5,824 bases of DNA, taken from contig NYTO01000009.1 in assembly GCA_002683535.1 (NCBI GenBank), positions 1 through 5,824 on the forward strand, given 5' to 3'. Both the position numbers and the translations under genes were made by a program. This stretch comes from SAR116 cluster bacterium (GTDB lineage Bacteria > Pseudomonadota > Alphaproteobacteria > Puniceispirillales > Puniceispirillaceae). A model generated the notes under the pieces. The model did no database searches, was not told the DNA's origin, and was given only the letters and a program-made list of their open reading frames with translations. Below, one piece after another: positions 1 through 5,460 of this stretch. Each line of letters starts with the position of its first letter. Positions within the stretch are counted from its first letter, which is position 1.

Positions 1-1
1 T

Positions 2-370
2 TTGCTGGGGATCACCCTTTATCTGGCCATCACCGGCCCATGGTCCAATGACGGCATCCTGTATGATGGCCCGCTGGCGCATCTGGTGCCTGCCATGTCC
101 GGCCAAATCACCGAATGGCACCATCGCGGCAAATTGCTGCTGATCCCGCTGGTGGTGCTGCATCTCGCAGCCATCCTGTATTATAAAATCTGGAAAAGAA
201 CACCGCTGACCAAGGCGATGGTCACCGGCCGGGCCAGCGAGCCCCGTGCCAGCGTTACAGGCGCAGATGGCGGTATTACCGGCGCCAGGCTTGTCGCAGG
301 ACTGTTGTTGATCGCGGTGCTGCAGGCGGCAACGCACGCGCTGCCGCTGCTGCGGCCAGCATGGTATTGA
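2..370 (+). CDS. Cytochrome b561-family membrane protein, C-terminal part (5' end outside window)
   Basis: This is the last 122 codons of a membrane cytochrome b; the true start lies before the window, so the first TTG is read as an internal Leu. Seen in the sequence: a periplasmic-looking loop with GPWSNDG, then an ITEWHHRGK segment entering a hydrophobic helix (about residues 45-61) that contains a second histidine. His40 and His54, 14 residues apart, fit the pair of haem ligands expected in the last core helix of the b561 / Ni,Fe-hydrogenase cytochrome b family. A basic stretch (KIWKR) follows, then a final hydrophobic helix at about 95-117. Proteins of this family sit in the inner membrane and move electrons between quinone and periplasmic c-type cytochromes or hydrogenases. 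The neighbouring secreted cytochrome c is a plausible partner, but it is on the opposite strand, so this is inference. The exact subfamily cannot be fixed without the N-terminal half. Confidence 0.8.
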   Translation: MLGITLYLAITGPWSNDGILYDGPLAHLVPAMSGQITEWHHRGKLLLIPLVVLHLAAILYYKIWKRTPLTKAMVTGRASEPRASVTGADGGITGARLVAGLLLIAVLQAATHALPLLRPAWY

Positions 371-378
371 TGCGCGCC

Positions 379-410
379 ACCCGCAGGTTTCAGGCGGAAC
401 GGATGCGGGT
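379..410. terminator. Possible shared hairpin between convergent cytochrome genes
   Basis: ACCCGCA (379-385) and TGCGGGT (404-410) form a perfect 7-bp inverted repeat around an 18-nt loop, in the 42-bp gap between two convergent genes. A competing smaller stem (CCGC 381-384 with GCGG 394-397) overlaps it. Neither strand has a clear T-run after the stem, so this is only a weak candidate for a bidirectional terminator. Confidence 0.3.
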
Positions 411-412
411 TG

Positions 413-847
413 CTACCATCCCTTGAATTGCTGATGGCAGGCCTTGCAGGTTCCGCCGACCTCGCCAAGAGCGCTTTTGGCGGCATTGACATCACCTGCC
501 TCGGCAGCGGCAAGCAGGATCAGGGCGGCATCATGATTGGCCTTGGCCGCAGCCGTAAAACCTTCAAAATTTTCCCAGATAGCGGGGCGCGCACTGGTGT
601 CACCGGTGCCACTGCCTTCGGGAAAATAGTCGGGCATGACGGCGGCCCAGTCCGCTATCTTCTGCGCCTCGGCAGCAATTGTCGCAAAGTCACCTGCGCC
701 CAGCGCACCACCAATGGTCCGCATAGAGGCGTTGTTGGCCTTGAAATTGGCTTTCCTGTCTTCGATGACGCCGGCGCTGGCAGGCAGGCAGGCCATTCCC
801 AGAAGTGCTGCCGTCAGAACGGCTGAAAAAATTGAACGCTTTGACAT
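413..847 (-). CDS. Periplasmic class II cytochrome c (cytochrome c'/c-556 family)
   Basis: A 144-aa secreted haem protein. The N-terminus MSKR is followed by a hydrophobic stretch and an AxA-type cleavage site (PASA, after residue 25), a classic Sec signal peptide, leaving a mature protein of about 119 residues. The single haem-binding motif CKACH (Cys134, Cys137, His138) lies near the C-terminus, the position that defines class II cytochromes c. The mature part is Ala-rich and helical, with a SGTGDTSARPAIWENF stretch typical of the c-556/c' family and of four-helix-bundle folds. The frame stays open 20 codons further upstream, but the internal ATG at 845-847 is preferred because it directly precedes the signal peptide and has GGAG (plus-strand 858-861) upstream. 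Function is electron transfer or gas binding in the periplasm; whether the sixth ligand is Met (c-556) or vacant (c') cannot be settled by eye. It converges on the cytochrome b561-like gene. Confidence 0.9.
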   Translation of the reverse strand: MSKRSIFSAVLTAALLGMACLPASAGVIEDRKANFKANNASMRTIGGALGAGDFATIAAEAQKIADWAAVMPDYFPEGSGTGDTSARPAIWENFEGFTAAAKANHDAALILLAAAEAGDVNAAKSALGEVGGTCKACHQQFKGW

Positions 848-1001
848 GTTGGCTGGTCTCCACAAAAGCCATTGAATGGTTTTGTCCCCCTGCGCCATTC
901 GGCCCATGACATGTAAATGGGAAGAAATGACCCGATTTAAAGAGACAGGTTCGGGCGTGATATGTGGCTTTCATCGGCAAGCTGCTCTAGGCTGGCGCAA
1001 A

Positions 1002-1015
1002 GTGATGATGATCAA
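1002..1015. promoter_or_regulatory. FNR/CRP-family-like box (GTGAT-N4-ATCAA)
   Basis: GTGATGATGATCAA matches 9 of 10 positions of the FNR consensus TTGAT-N4-ATCAA. It lies in the 194-bp divergent gap between the cytochrome c gene and the transporter, 26 bp before the transporter start and about 155 bp before the cytochrome start. The position fits neither gene as a classic -41.5 activator site with a recognisable -10 box, so a function is uncertain. By a rough count, about 0.2 sites this good are expected by chance in a window this size. Confidence 0.25.
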
Positions 1016-1028
1016 CACTGTTCTCACC

Positions 1029-1034
1029 GGAAGG
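1029..1034 (+). promoter_or_regulatory. Ribosome binding site supporting a TTG start
   Basis: GGAAGG, 7 nt before the TTG at 1042. An in-frame TGA at 1009-1011 rules out any start further upstream apart from non-standard codons, so this site fixes the transporter's start at TTG. Confidence 0.65.
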
Positions 1035-1041
1035 CCATCCC

Positions 1042-1950
1042 TTGACCCTGCCGCGCAGTTTTATAGGCATTTTTCTGACGCTGATGACAATCGGCTTTGG
1101 TGTCGGGACAGGATTAATCGTCAAGAAGATTGGTACGGAAACGGCACTCGTAACGCTGCTGATGTACCGGTTTCTGTTTTCGGTGCCATTGCTGGCGATA
1201 ACGGCGGTGGCAGTCCGTGGTCGTCAATTTCTGCAAATCAATGCGAAATGGACGCTGCTTGTCCGCATCCTGTTCGGGTGCAGCGCGATGGCCTGCTGGT
1301 TCATGTCGATCCGCCTGTTGCCATTGGGGCAGGCGACAGCGTTGCTGCAAAGCTCGGTGATTTTTGTCACTATTCTTTCACCGCTGCTGCTGGGTGAACG
1401 CATCGGCGTGTTCCGGTGGAGCGCGGTTGTATCCGGCATGTGCGGGATCATGCTGTTGACCAACCCGTTTGCCGGCGGGTTTTCCGGCAATGTCGTCTTC
1501 GGGCTGATGGGGGCGATCGCTGGTGCCGGCCTGTCTATACTGCTGCGTCGTCTTGGCAAGATCGATCATCCGTTCAGTGTGGCGGTCTGGTATAATGGGG
1601 CAGGCAGCATCATCCTGATCCTTCTGGTCGTGGCCCAGGCAGACAGGGCGCTGTTTGTTGTCCCGACAGATATTCTGCGCGACCTGATCCTGCTTGGCAT
1701 CGTGGCGGCCGGTCTGCAGCTTTGCATTACATCTGCCTTCCGGTTTGCCGAAGCGGTGGTCATTTCATCCATGCGCTATCTGCAAATTCCACTGGCAGCC
1801 TTTGTCGGGTTCTTGATGTTTGACGAGGTGATGGCCCCGATCGAGATTGCCGGCGCGGCGGTGGTGATTGGCAGTTGTCTGTTCATTGCCTGGCGCGAAT
1901 TCATCCGCGCGCGTGACCGACGGGAGCTCGCTGACGGCGATGCGGTATGA
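1042..1950 (+). CDS. DMT-superfamily (EamA-type) membrane transporter
   Basis: A 302-aa polytopic inner-membrane protein, the usual length for EamA/DMT exporters (about 290-310). About ten hydrophobic helices can be seen, roughly at residues 7-27, 35-57, 70-88, 95-115, 122-142, 148-167, 177-199, 211-230, 236-258 and 265-285, arranged as two repeated EamA halves. Family-like marks include the YRFLFS stretch in helix 2, the PLGQATALLQSSVIF segment of helices 3-4 followed by PLLLGERIG, and in the second half the equivalent helix followed by FDEVMAP. The protein ends in a basic cytoplasmic tail. Family members move small metabolites such as amino acids or S-adenosylmethionine, usually outward; the substrate cannot be predicted here. 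The start is TTG with a GGAAGG site. The next gene follows on the same strand after 67 bp and may be co-transcribed. Confidence 0.9.
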   Translation: MTLPRSFIGIFLTLMTIGFGVGTGLIVKKIGTETALVTLLMYRFLFSVPLLAITAVAVRGRQFLQINAKWTLLVRILFGCSAMACWFMSIRLLPLGQATALLQSSVIFVTILSPLLLGERIGVFRWSAVVSGMCGIMLLTNPFAGGFSGNVVFGLMGAIAGAGLSILLRRLGKIDHPFSVAVWYNGAGSIILILLVVAQADRALFVVPTDILRDLILLGIVAAGLQLCITSAFRFAEAVVISSMRYLQIPLAAFVGFLMFDEVMAPIEIAGAAVVIGSCLFIAWREFIRARDRRELADGDAV

Positions 1951-2017
1951 AGCGGTTGCCAACACTGGTCCGGCTGCCCTAAAAGGCATGAAGATTTACA
2001 AGGAATAGGGGTGCCGC

Positions 2018-2524
2018 ATGGCCAAGACTGTTTTTCGACTGATTGGTGAAACCGACATTGTCGATATCGATCCGGCCACCGTTGATGGCGGTGCGCATCC
2101 AAAGCTGATGGGTCTTGATGATGCCGACCGGATCAATCTTCTTGGTCATTGGCTGGATCAGGACCGCGGTGAAGAACTGCAAGATGATGCAGATTTCAAA
2201 TCAGCGATGACAGTTATCGGGGCAGCGCTTGCCCCCGCCGACCAGCCGGACGGGATAAATTTTACCGTGATCACCATTCTGCGGGAAAAATGGCCGGTGG
2301 GATCAAAGGCGGGTTTCCAGAAAATCGCTGACCGGGTTGGCGCTGAACACACATATATCGTGCATGCATGCACCGGCGCACGGCTTGATGAACTTGATGA
2401 CGAAGCCATAATGAAACAGTCGGAAACGACGCAGCTCATTACATCGGTGCCGCATTACCGCAAGCAGCGTAAACGCTATGCCAACAGCAGCGCCGTTCAG
2501 ACGTTGATTCGCCAGCACAGCTAG
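2018..2524 (+). CDS. Hypothetical protein, 168 aa, family not recognised
   Basis: I do not recognise this protein. It is a soluble-looking 168-aa protein without a signal peptide or membrane segment. The N-terminal half is rich in Asp and Glu (DIVDIDPATVDGG, then LDDADRINLLGHWLDQD, then EELQDDADF). The middle has a hydrophobic core (INFTVITILREKWPVG) and an AGFQKIADRVG helix. The C-terminal 30 residues are basic (HYRKQRKRY). The only Cys is in the segment HACTGARLDELDDE. The ATG has a purine-rich upstream region (AGGAATAGGGG, 2001-2011) whose GGGG lies 6 nt before the start. The codons resemble those of neighbouring genes, and the downstream gene converges 38 bp away, both of which support a real gene. 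It could be co-transcribed with the transporter. No function is proposed. Confidence 0.75.
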   Translation: MAKTVFRLIGETDIVDIDPATVDGGAHPKLMGLDDADRINLLGHWLDQDRGEELQDDADFKSAMTVIGAALAPADQPDGINFTVITILREKWPVGSKAGFQKIADRVGAEHTYIVHACTGARLDELDDEAIMKQSETTQLITSVPHYRKQRKRYANSSAVQTLIRQHS

Positions 2525-2545
2525 GTTTTTACAGGCGTTTCAAGT

Positions 2546-2562
2546 CAGATAGTTGTTATCTG
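2546..2562. terminator. Small hairpin between convergent genes
   Basis: CAGATA (2546-2551), a 5-nt loop GTTGT, then TATCTG (2557-2562): a perfect 6-bp stem immediately after the minus-strand stop codon and 22 bp after the plus-strand stop. The stem is short and AT-rich, and there is no good T-run on either side, so terminator function is only a possibility suggested by its place between two convergent genes. Confidence 0.3.
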
Positions 2563-4530
2563 CTATTCGGCAAGCTGTGGCAGGTCGTGATAGAAATCCA
2601 GCGCTTCGGCATTGGCCAGTGCCTCGGTATTTTTCACCTGACGCCCATGAATGATGTCACGGACGGCCAGTTCGGTGATCTTGCCTGACCGCGTGCGCGG
2701 AATATCGGGAACAGCAATGATATGGCGCGGAACATGGCGCGGCGTTGCGCCGGTCCGCACCCGTTTCTTGATCGCGTCAGTCAGCGCATCGGTCATCACG
2801 GCGCCGTCGGCAAGCCGCACAAAAAGGATGACCCGTACATCATTGTCCCAGTTCTGGCCGACGACCAGTGCCTCGACAACTTCGTCAAAGGATTCCACCT
2901 GCCGGTAAATCTCGGCAGTGCCGATCCGCACGCCGCCCGGATTCAGCGTGGCATCGGACCGGCCATGAATGATGGTGCCGCCCCGTGATGTCAGCGTTGC
3001 CCAGTCCCCATGCCGCCAGATGCCGGGGAAATGTTCGAAATAGGCAGCCTTGTATTTGGCATCATCCGTGTCATTCCAGAATTTGACCGGCATGGATGGA
3101 AACGGCTTTGTGCAACACAGCTCGCCCTGTTCACCGGTAACCGGCTTGCCGTCATCATCAAGAATATCAACCGCAAGGCCAAGCGCGCGCGATTGGATCT
3201 CGCCCGCATGCACCGGCTGGACAGTGGTGCCAAGAACAAAGCATCCCATGATATCGGTGCCGCCCGACATTGAACAAAGCTGAACATCGTCGCGAATGGC
3301 CGCATAGACAAAGTCAAAACCCTCACTGGACAGCGGTGATCCGGTCGACATCAGGCAGCGAAGCGCAGACAGATCGTTGCTGTCAGCCGGGCGGTAGCCG
3401 GCGTTGCGAATGGCATCGATATATTTGGCCGACACACCCAGATGTGTCAGTTTCTCGGCCTCGGCAATATCCCAGAGCCGTTCCGGCCCCGGATGAAACG
3501 GATTGCCCTCATAGGTGATCAGCGGCATTTCCAGCATCAGGCCGGACACCATCCAGTTCCACATCATCCAGCCGCATGTGGTGAAGAAGAACAGCTTGTC
3601 CTCGGACCCCATGCCGCCATGAAGGCGCATTTCCGTGATGTGCTTCATCATCACGCCGCCAACGCCATGCACAATACATTTGGGCGCGCCGGTGGTGCCG
3701 CTGGAATACAGGATATACAGCGGATCATTGAAGCCGACGGGGGTGAACTCTGTGACCGGTTCTGCCGCGCTCAGCGCTGCATCGAAAATCTCTGGCTGTG
3801 GCAGCCCGGACAGATCGGGCGCGGCGTTCAGGAACGGAATGATCAGCGTATGTGTGACCGACGACAGGGCTTCGGCAAGGTTGCGCAGAATCTCCATACG
3901 GTCAAACGGCTTGCCAGCATAGCTGTAGCCATCGCACGCAATCAGCAATGCGGGTTCGATCTGTCCGAACCTGTCGGCGGCACCGCCAATGCCGAAATCA
4001 GGGGAACAGCTTGAAAAGATGCCGCCAATGGCAGCGGTGGCCAGCATTGCGATAATCGCCTCGGGCGTATTCGGAACATAGGCTGCAACGCGATCACCCC
4101 GACCGATGCCGGCAGCACGCATCCAGCCGGCAAGATGCATCACCTTGTTTTTCAGTTCGGCACGGGTCAGCCTGACATGCGTGCCATCCTCGCAATAGGC
4201 GGAGATAGCCAGACGGTCATCCGCATTGGCCAACATATTTTCAGCGTAGTTCATCTGCGCATCGGGAAAGAAACGCGCACCGGGCATTGCACCTTCATTC
4301 TCGATAATACGCGCACCCTTGTCGCCAATCACACCATGCCAGTCCCAGACGATATCCCAGAAGGCCAGGTCATTCGCGACCGACCATTGCCACAACGCCT
4401 GAAAATCGCCGCCCCAGTCGAATCCGGTCTGCGTCCGCAGCGTGTCAGCAAAATCTGCCAGCTGGCCTGTTTGTGTGGCCTCTGCATCTGGTGTCCACAG
4501 CAGATGTCCGCTTGAAAGTTCGTTGGTCAT
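2563..4530 (-). CDS. aacS: Acetoacetyl-CoA synthetase (acetoacetate--CoA ligase, EC 6.2.1.16)
   Basis: A 655-aa member of the adenylate-forming acyl-CoA synthetases, full length for the acetoacetate-specific branch (about 650). It converts acetoacetate, ATP and CoA to acetoacetyl-CoA, AMP and pyrophosphate in the cytoplasm, feeding ketone-body or polyhydroxybutyrate-derived carbon into thiolase and lipid pathways. Visible marks in order: an N-terminal ACS-like cap (FWDIVWDWHGVIG, about 57-69, and MNYAENML, 93-100); the phosphate-binding loop YSSGTTGAPK (275-284); the CGWMMWNWM segment (319-327) typical of this family; SGGTDI (422-427); HGDWA (507-511); the hinge region GRSDATLNPGGVRIGTAEIY (523-542); and the C-terminal catalytic lysine in PRTRSGKI (Lys617). 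The long N-terminus and the GVRIGTAEIY variant point to acetoacetate rather than acetate as substrate. The start ATG has only a weak AGG 6 nt upstream. It is convergent with the hypothetical gene, and an inverted repeat lies about 100 bp upstream. Confidence 0.95.
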   Translation of the reverse strand: MTNELSSGHLLWTPDAEATQTGQLADFADTLRTQTGFDWGGDFQALWQWSVANDLAFWDIVWDWHGVIGDKGARIIENEGAMPGARFFPDAQMNYAENMLANADDRLAISAYCEDGTHVRLTRAELKNKVMHLAGWMRAAGIGRGDRVAAYVPNTPEAIIAMLATAAIGGIFSSCSPDFGIGGAADRFGQIEPALLIACDGYSYAGKPFDRMEILRNLAEALSSVTHTLIIPFLNAAPDLSGLPQPEIFDAALSAAEPVTEFTPVGFNDPLYILYSSGTTGAPKCIVHGVGGVMMKHITEMRLHGGMGSEDKLFFFTTCGWMMWNWMVSGLMLEMPLITYEGNPFHPGPERLWDIAEAEKLTHLGVSAKYIDAIRNAGYRPADSNDLSALRCLMSTGSPLSSEGFDFVYAAIRDDVQLCSMSGGTDIMGCFVLGTTVQPVHAGEIQSRALGLAVDILDDDGKPVTGEQGELCCTKPFPSMPVKFWNDTDDAKYKAAYFEHFPGIWRHGDWATLTSRGGTIIHGRSDATLNPGGVRIGTAEIYRQVESFDEVVEALVVGQNWDNDVRVILFVRLADGAVMTDALTDAIKKRVRTGATPRHVPRHIIAVPDIPRTRSGKITELAVRDIIHGRQVKNTEALANAEALDFYHDLPQLAE

Positions 4531-4574
4531 GTCCGGCCTGGTTTCGATGAAAACTGTCGATAGGGGAGTTGGTT

Positions 4575-4748
4575 ATGATTGGTACGGTAAAGACCTCGGG
4601 GGCCTTAATCAGACATTATCCTGCCAAAATGTTGGGGACAACATACTTCCGGCATACCGTTTTGAATAGTTCGGAGGAACGCGCTATACCGCCAGCTTTC
4701 AACCATTTTAAAAATAAAATGATACTTTTGAGTAATCTTTTAGGTTAA
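4575..4748 (+). CDS. Possible small ORF, 57 aa, with strong ribosome binding site
   Basis: An open frame of 57 codons from ATG (4575) to TAA (4746-4748). What makes it worth listing is the upstream AGGGGAG (4562-4568), only 6 nt before the ATG, one of the best Shine-Dalgarno sequences in the window. Against it: the codons are unlike those of neighbouring genes (ATA twice, AGA, several TTA and TTG), the protein begins MIGTVKTSGALIRHYP and ends NKMILLSNLLG without a recognisable domain, and the frame runs through two inverted repeats that look regulatory. It lies 44 bp from, and divergent to, the acetoacetyl-CoA synthetase. It could be a small protein, a translated leader, or a chance frame; I favour chance slightly. 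Confidence 0.25.
   Translation: MIGTVKTSGALIRHYPAKMLGTTYFRHTVLNSSEERAIPPAFNHFKNKMILLSNLLG
4629..4644. promoter_or_regulatory. Inverted repeat ATGTTG-N4-CAACAT, candidate operator of aacS
   Basis: ATGTTG GGGA CAACAT is a perfect 6+4+6 dyad located 99-114 bp upstream of the acetoacetyl-CoA synthetase start. On the minus strand it overlaps the TTGTCC that could serve as -35 of a weak promoter. Size and symmetry suit a dimeric transcription factor; the regulator family cannot be named from the site. Confidence 0.4.
4704..4721. promoter_or_regulatory. Inverted repeat CATTTTA-N4-TAAAATG
   Basis: A perfect 7+4+7 dyad, CATTTTA AAAA TAAAATG, in the AT-rich core of the intergenic region. AT-rich dyads arise easily by chance, but 14 matched positions is more than expected at a given place. 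It could be an operator or simply part of a promoter-rich AT tract. Confidence 0.3.
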
Positions 4749-4781
4749 AGAAAATTCCATAAAATAACTCATAAACAAATG

Positions 4782-4797
4782 GTTAACGCATGTTAAC
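4782..4797. promoter_or_regulatory. GTTAAC-GCAT-GTTAAC repeat, CtrA-like site
   Basis: Two copies of the palindrome GTTAAC separated by GCAT, so the site is both a direct and an inverted repeat. It resembles the alphaproteobacterial cell-cycle regulator CtrA site TTAA-N7-TTAA, but the spacing here is N6. It lies 45-60 bp before the start of the broken gene at 4842, a reasonable place to regulate its promoter. Confidence 0.35.
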
Positions 4798-4831
4798 AAA
4801 GCTGTGAAATGATCACGACAGGCGACGATCC

Positions 4832-4836
4832 AGGAG
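4832..4836 (+). promoter_or_regulatory. Strong ribosome binding site of the broken gene
   Basis: AGGAG, 5 nt before the ATG at 4842. It marks the original start of the interrupted reading frame and shows that translation signals have been kept although the frame contains stops. Confidence 0.55.
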
Positions 4837-4841
4837 CAGTC

Positions 4842-5303
4842 ATGTCCACACCGATTATCACCATTATGGACGGCCTTGTAACATAGGCGCCATCTACGCT
4901 TGTGTTTCCGGTCACGGCGATGTCGAAACGCCGTTGGCTGATTGAAACCGACGCAGGCTCTGTTGTGCAGTTGGAATGCCTCGATTCGCCCAATCGGGCG
5001 CTTATATAAGCAACAGCCGCGCGCGATGGCAGCGGCCCCCTGCGTGCCGCCTTCACGACCATGCTGTTGCTTGAGGATACCATCGCCATCAATCTGGGTG
5101 CGCATGGGGTCTGTTCGGGTGAGGCAACGGTGACTGTCTATCGCTTTATTGACCTTGATGGTGCAAGTGCCGAGACAATTGGCCTCGCCCTGACCGAGTT
5201 TGCGCATTTTGCCGCTGCATTGCTGGCACGGCGCGGCATTGGGCTGCCCGGGGCACGGCGCGATGACAATCATGAGATATCGGAATTGAACATTCTGGAC
5301 TGA
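4842..5303 (+). pseudogene. Interrupted gene with two in-frame stops; product resembles a small CesT-like chaperone
   Basis: One frame runs from ATG (4842) to TGA (5301-5303), 153 codons before the terminal stop, broken only by TAG at 4884-4886 (codon 15) and TAA at 5007-5009 (codon 56); no frameshift is needed to join the parts. The longest intact piece after the TAA contains LRAAFTTMLLLED, INLGAHGVCSGE, TVTVYRFIDLDG and a helix ETIGLALTEFAHFAAALLARRG. The piece between the stops contains KRRWLIETDAGSVVQLECLD. The pattern of strands, helix, two strands, helix and the final 'LDG + long helix' resembles CesT / type III secretion chaperone-fold proteins; that is fold-level recognition by eye and tentative. 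The sequence reads like protein on both sides of each stop, and AGGAG precedes the ATG. Likeliest is a recently inactivated gene. Alternatives are stop readthrough, sequence error, or a short protein restarting near ATG 5061, which has no visible ribosome binding site. Confidence 0.55.
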
Positions 5304-5342
5304 TTCGCGTCGAAACTTAACCCGTTCCACAATATCCGTCAC

Positions 5343-5380
5343 TGTCTTCCACAGACCATGTGTCTTCCCAAGTGTCTGCC
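5343..5380 (+). repeat. Three short direct repeats TGTCT(T/G)CC
   Basis: TGTCTTCC at 5343-5350 and 5361-5368, then TGTCTGCC at 5373-5380, with periods of 18 and 12 bp. They lie in the 192-bp gap between the broken gene and gor. They may be tandem half-sites of a regulator or chance; no known consensus is matched. Confidence 0.3.
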
Positions 5381-5438
5381 GCAACCGCTTGCATCATGCA
5401 GCAGGTGCACTAGGTTATGGTCATGGGATGAAAGATCG

Positions 5439-5460
5439 GGGGCACCTTCTGTGCTGCCCC
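5439..5460 (+). terminator. GC-rich leader hairpin, possible terminator or attenuator
   Basis: GGGGCA (5439-5444) pairs perfectly with TGCCCC (5455-5460) around a 10-nt loop; a shifted alternative pairs GCAC (5442-5445) with GTGC (5451-5454). The stem is followed by GCTTTAT, a weak T-run. It sits 35 bp before gor, so it could end transcription from upstream or act within the gor leader. Confidence 0.35.

Larger units (their letters stand above)
4531..4841. other. AT-rich 311-bp intergenic region with regulatory-looking repeats
   Basis: This gap separates the minus-strand acetoacetyl-CoA synthetase from the broken plus-strand gene at 4842, so it must hold two divergent promoters if both are transcribed. 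It is clearly more AT-rich than its surroundings, especially from 4700 to 4800. It contains three inverted repeats with 4-nt spacers (listed separately), one possible small ORF, and a TAAAAT element at 4760-4765 resembling a -10 box but without a convincing -35. On the minus strand a GATAAT element overlapping 4617-4622 could be a -10 box for the synthetase, with TTGTCC 15 bp upstream, which is shorter than ideal spacing. Confidence 0.6.

Noticed and set aside
410..826. 138-codon plus-strand frame opposite the cytochrome c gene
   Set aside because: Antisense shadow of a gene with a signal peptide and CxxCH haem motif.
876..1397. 173-codon plus-strand frame overlapping the transporter start
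   Set aside because: It overlaps the transporter in another frame, lacks a ribosome binding site, and its product has low-complexity shadow character, whereas the transporter frame gives about ten clear membrane helices.
1947..2008. Two tiny ORFs (11 aa overlapping the transporter stop as ATGA, and 6 aa ending just before the next gene)
   Set aside because: Both are too short to judge. The second has its purine run only 1 nt before the ATG, which is too close to work, and neither shows a regulatory motif.
3442..4014. 190-codon plus-strand frame inside the acetoacetyl-CoA synthetase gene
   Set aside because: It is the antisense shadow of a gene whose protein carries all expected motifs of its family; the shadow has no recognisable motif.
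4673..4678. GGAGGA motif on the plus strand resembling a ribosome binding site
   Set aside because: No ATG, GTG or TTG follows within a usable distance.
4803..4817. CRP-like dyad TGTGA-N5-TCACG upstream of the broken gene
   Set aside because: The spacer is 5 nt rather than the required 6, and the outer bases do not match, so I do not call it a CRP/FNR-family site.
4884..5009. Genome-wide stop-codon reassignment or pyrrolysine/selenocysteine coding to explain the internal stops
   Set aside because: TAG ends several intact genes in this window, the two internal stops are different codons (TAG and TAA), and neither is TGA, so selenocysteine does not apply.
4740..5384. 214-codon open frame on the minus strand across the broken gene
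   Set aside because: The conceptual protein is unusually rich in Cys, His and Arg with no domain pattern. It runs through the AT-rich promoter region and is antisense to the better-supported plus-strand frame with its own AGGAG and ATG.
5390..5400. TGCAT-C-ATGCA palindrome before gor
   Set aside because: An 11-bp odd-centred palindrome without a match to a known operator, and short enough to be chance.
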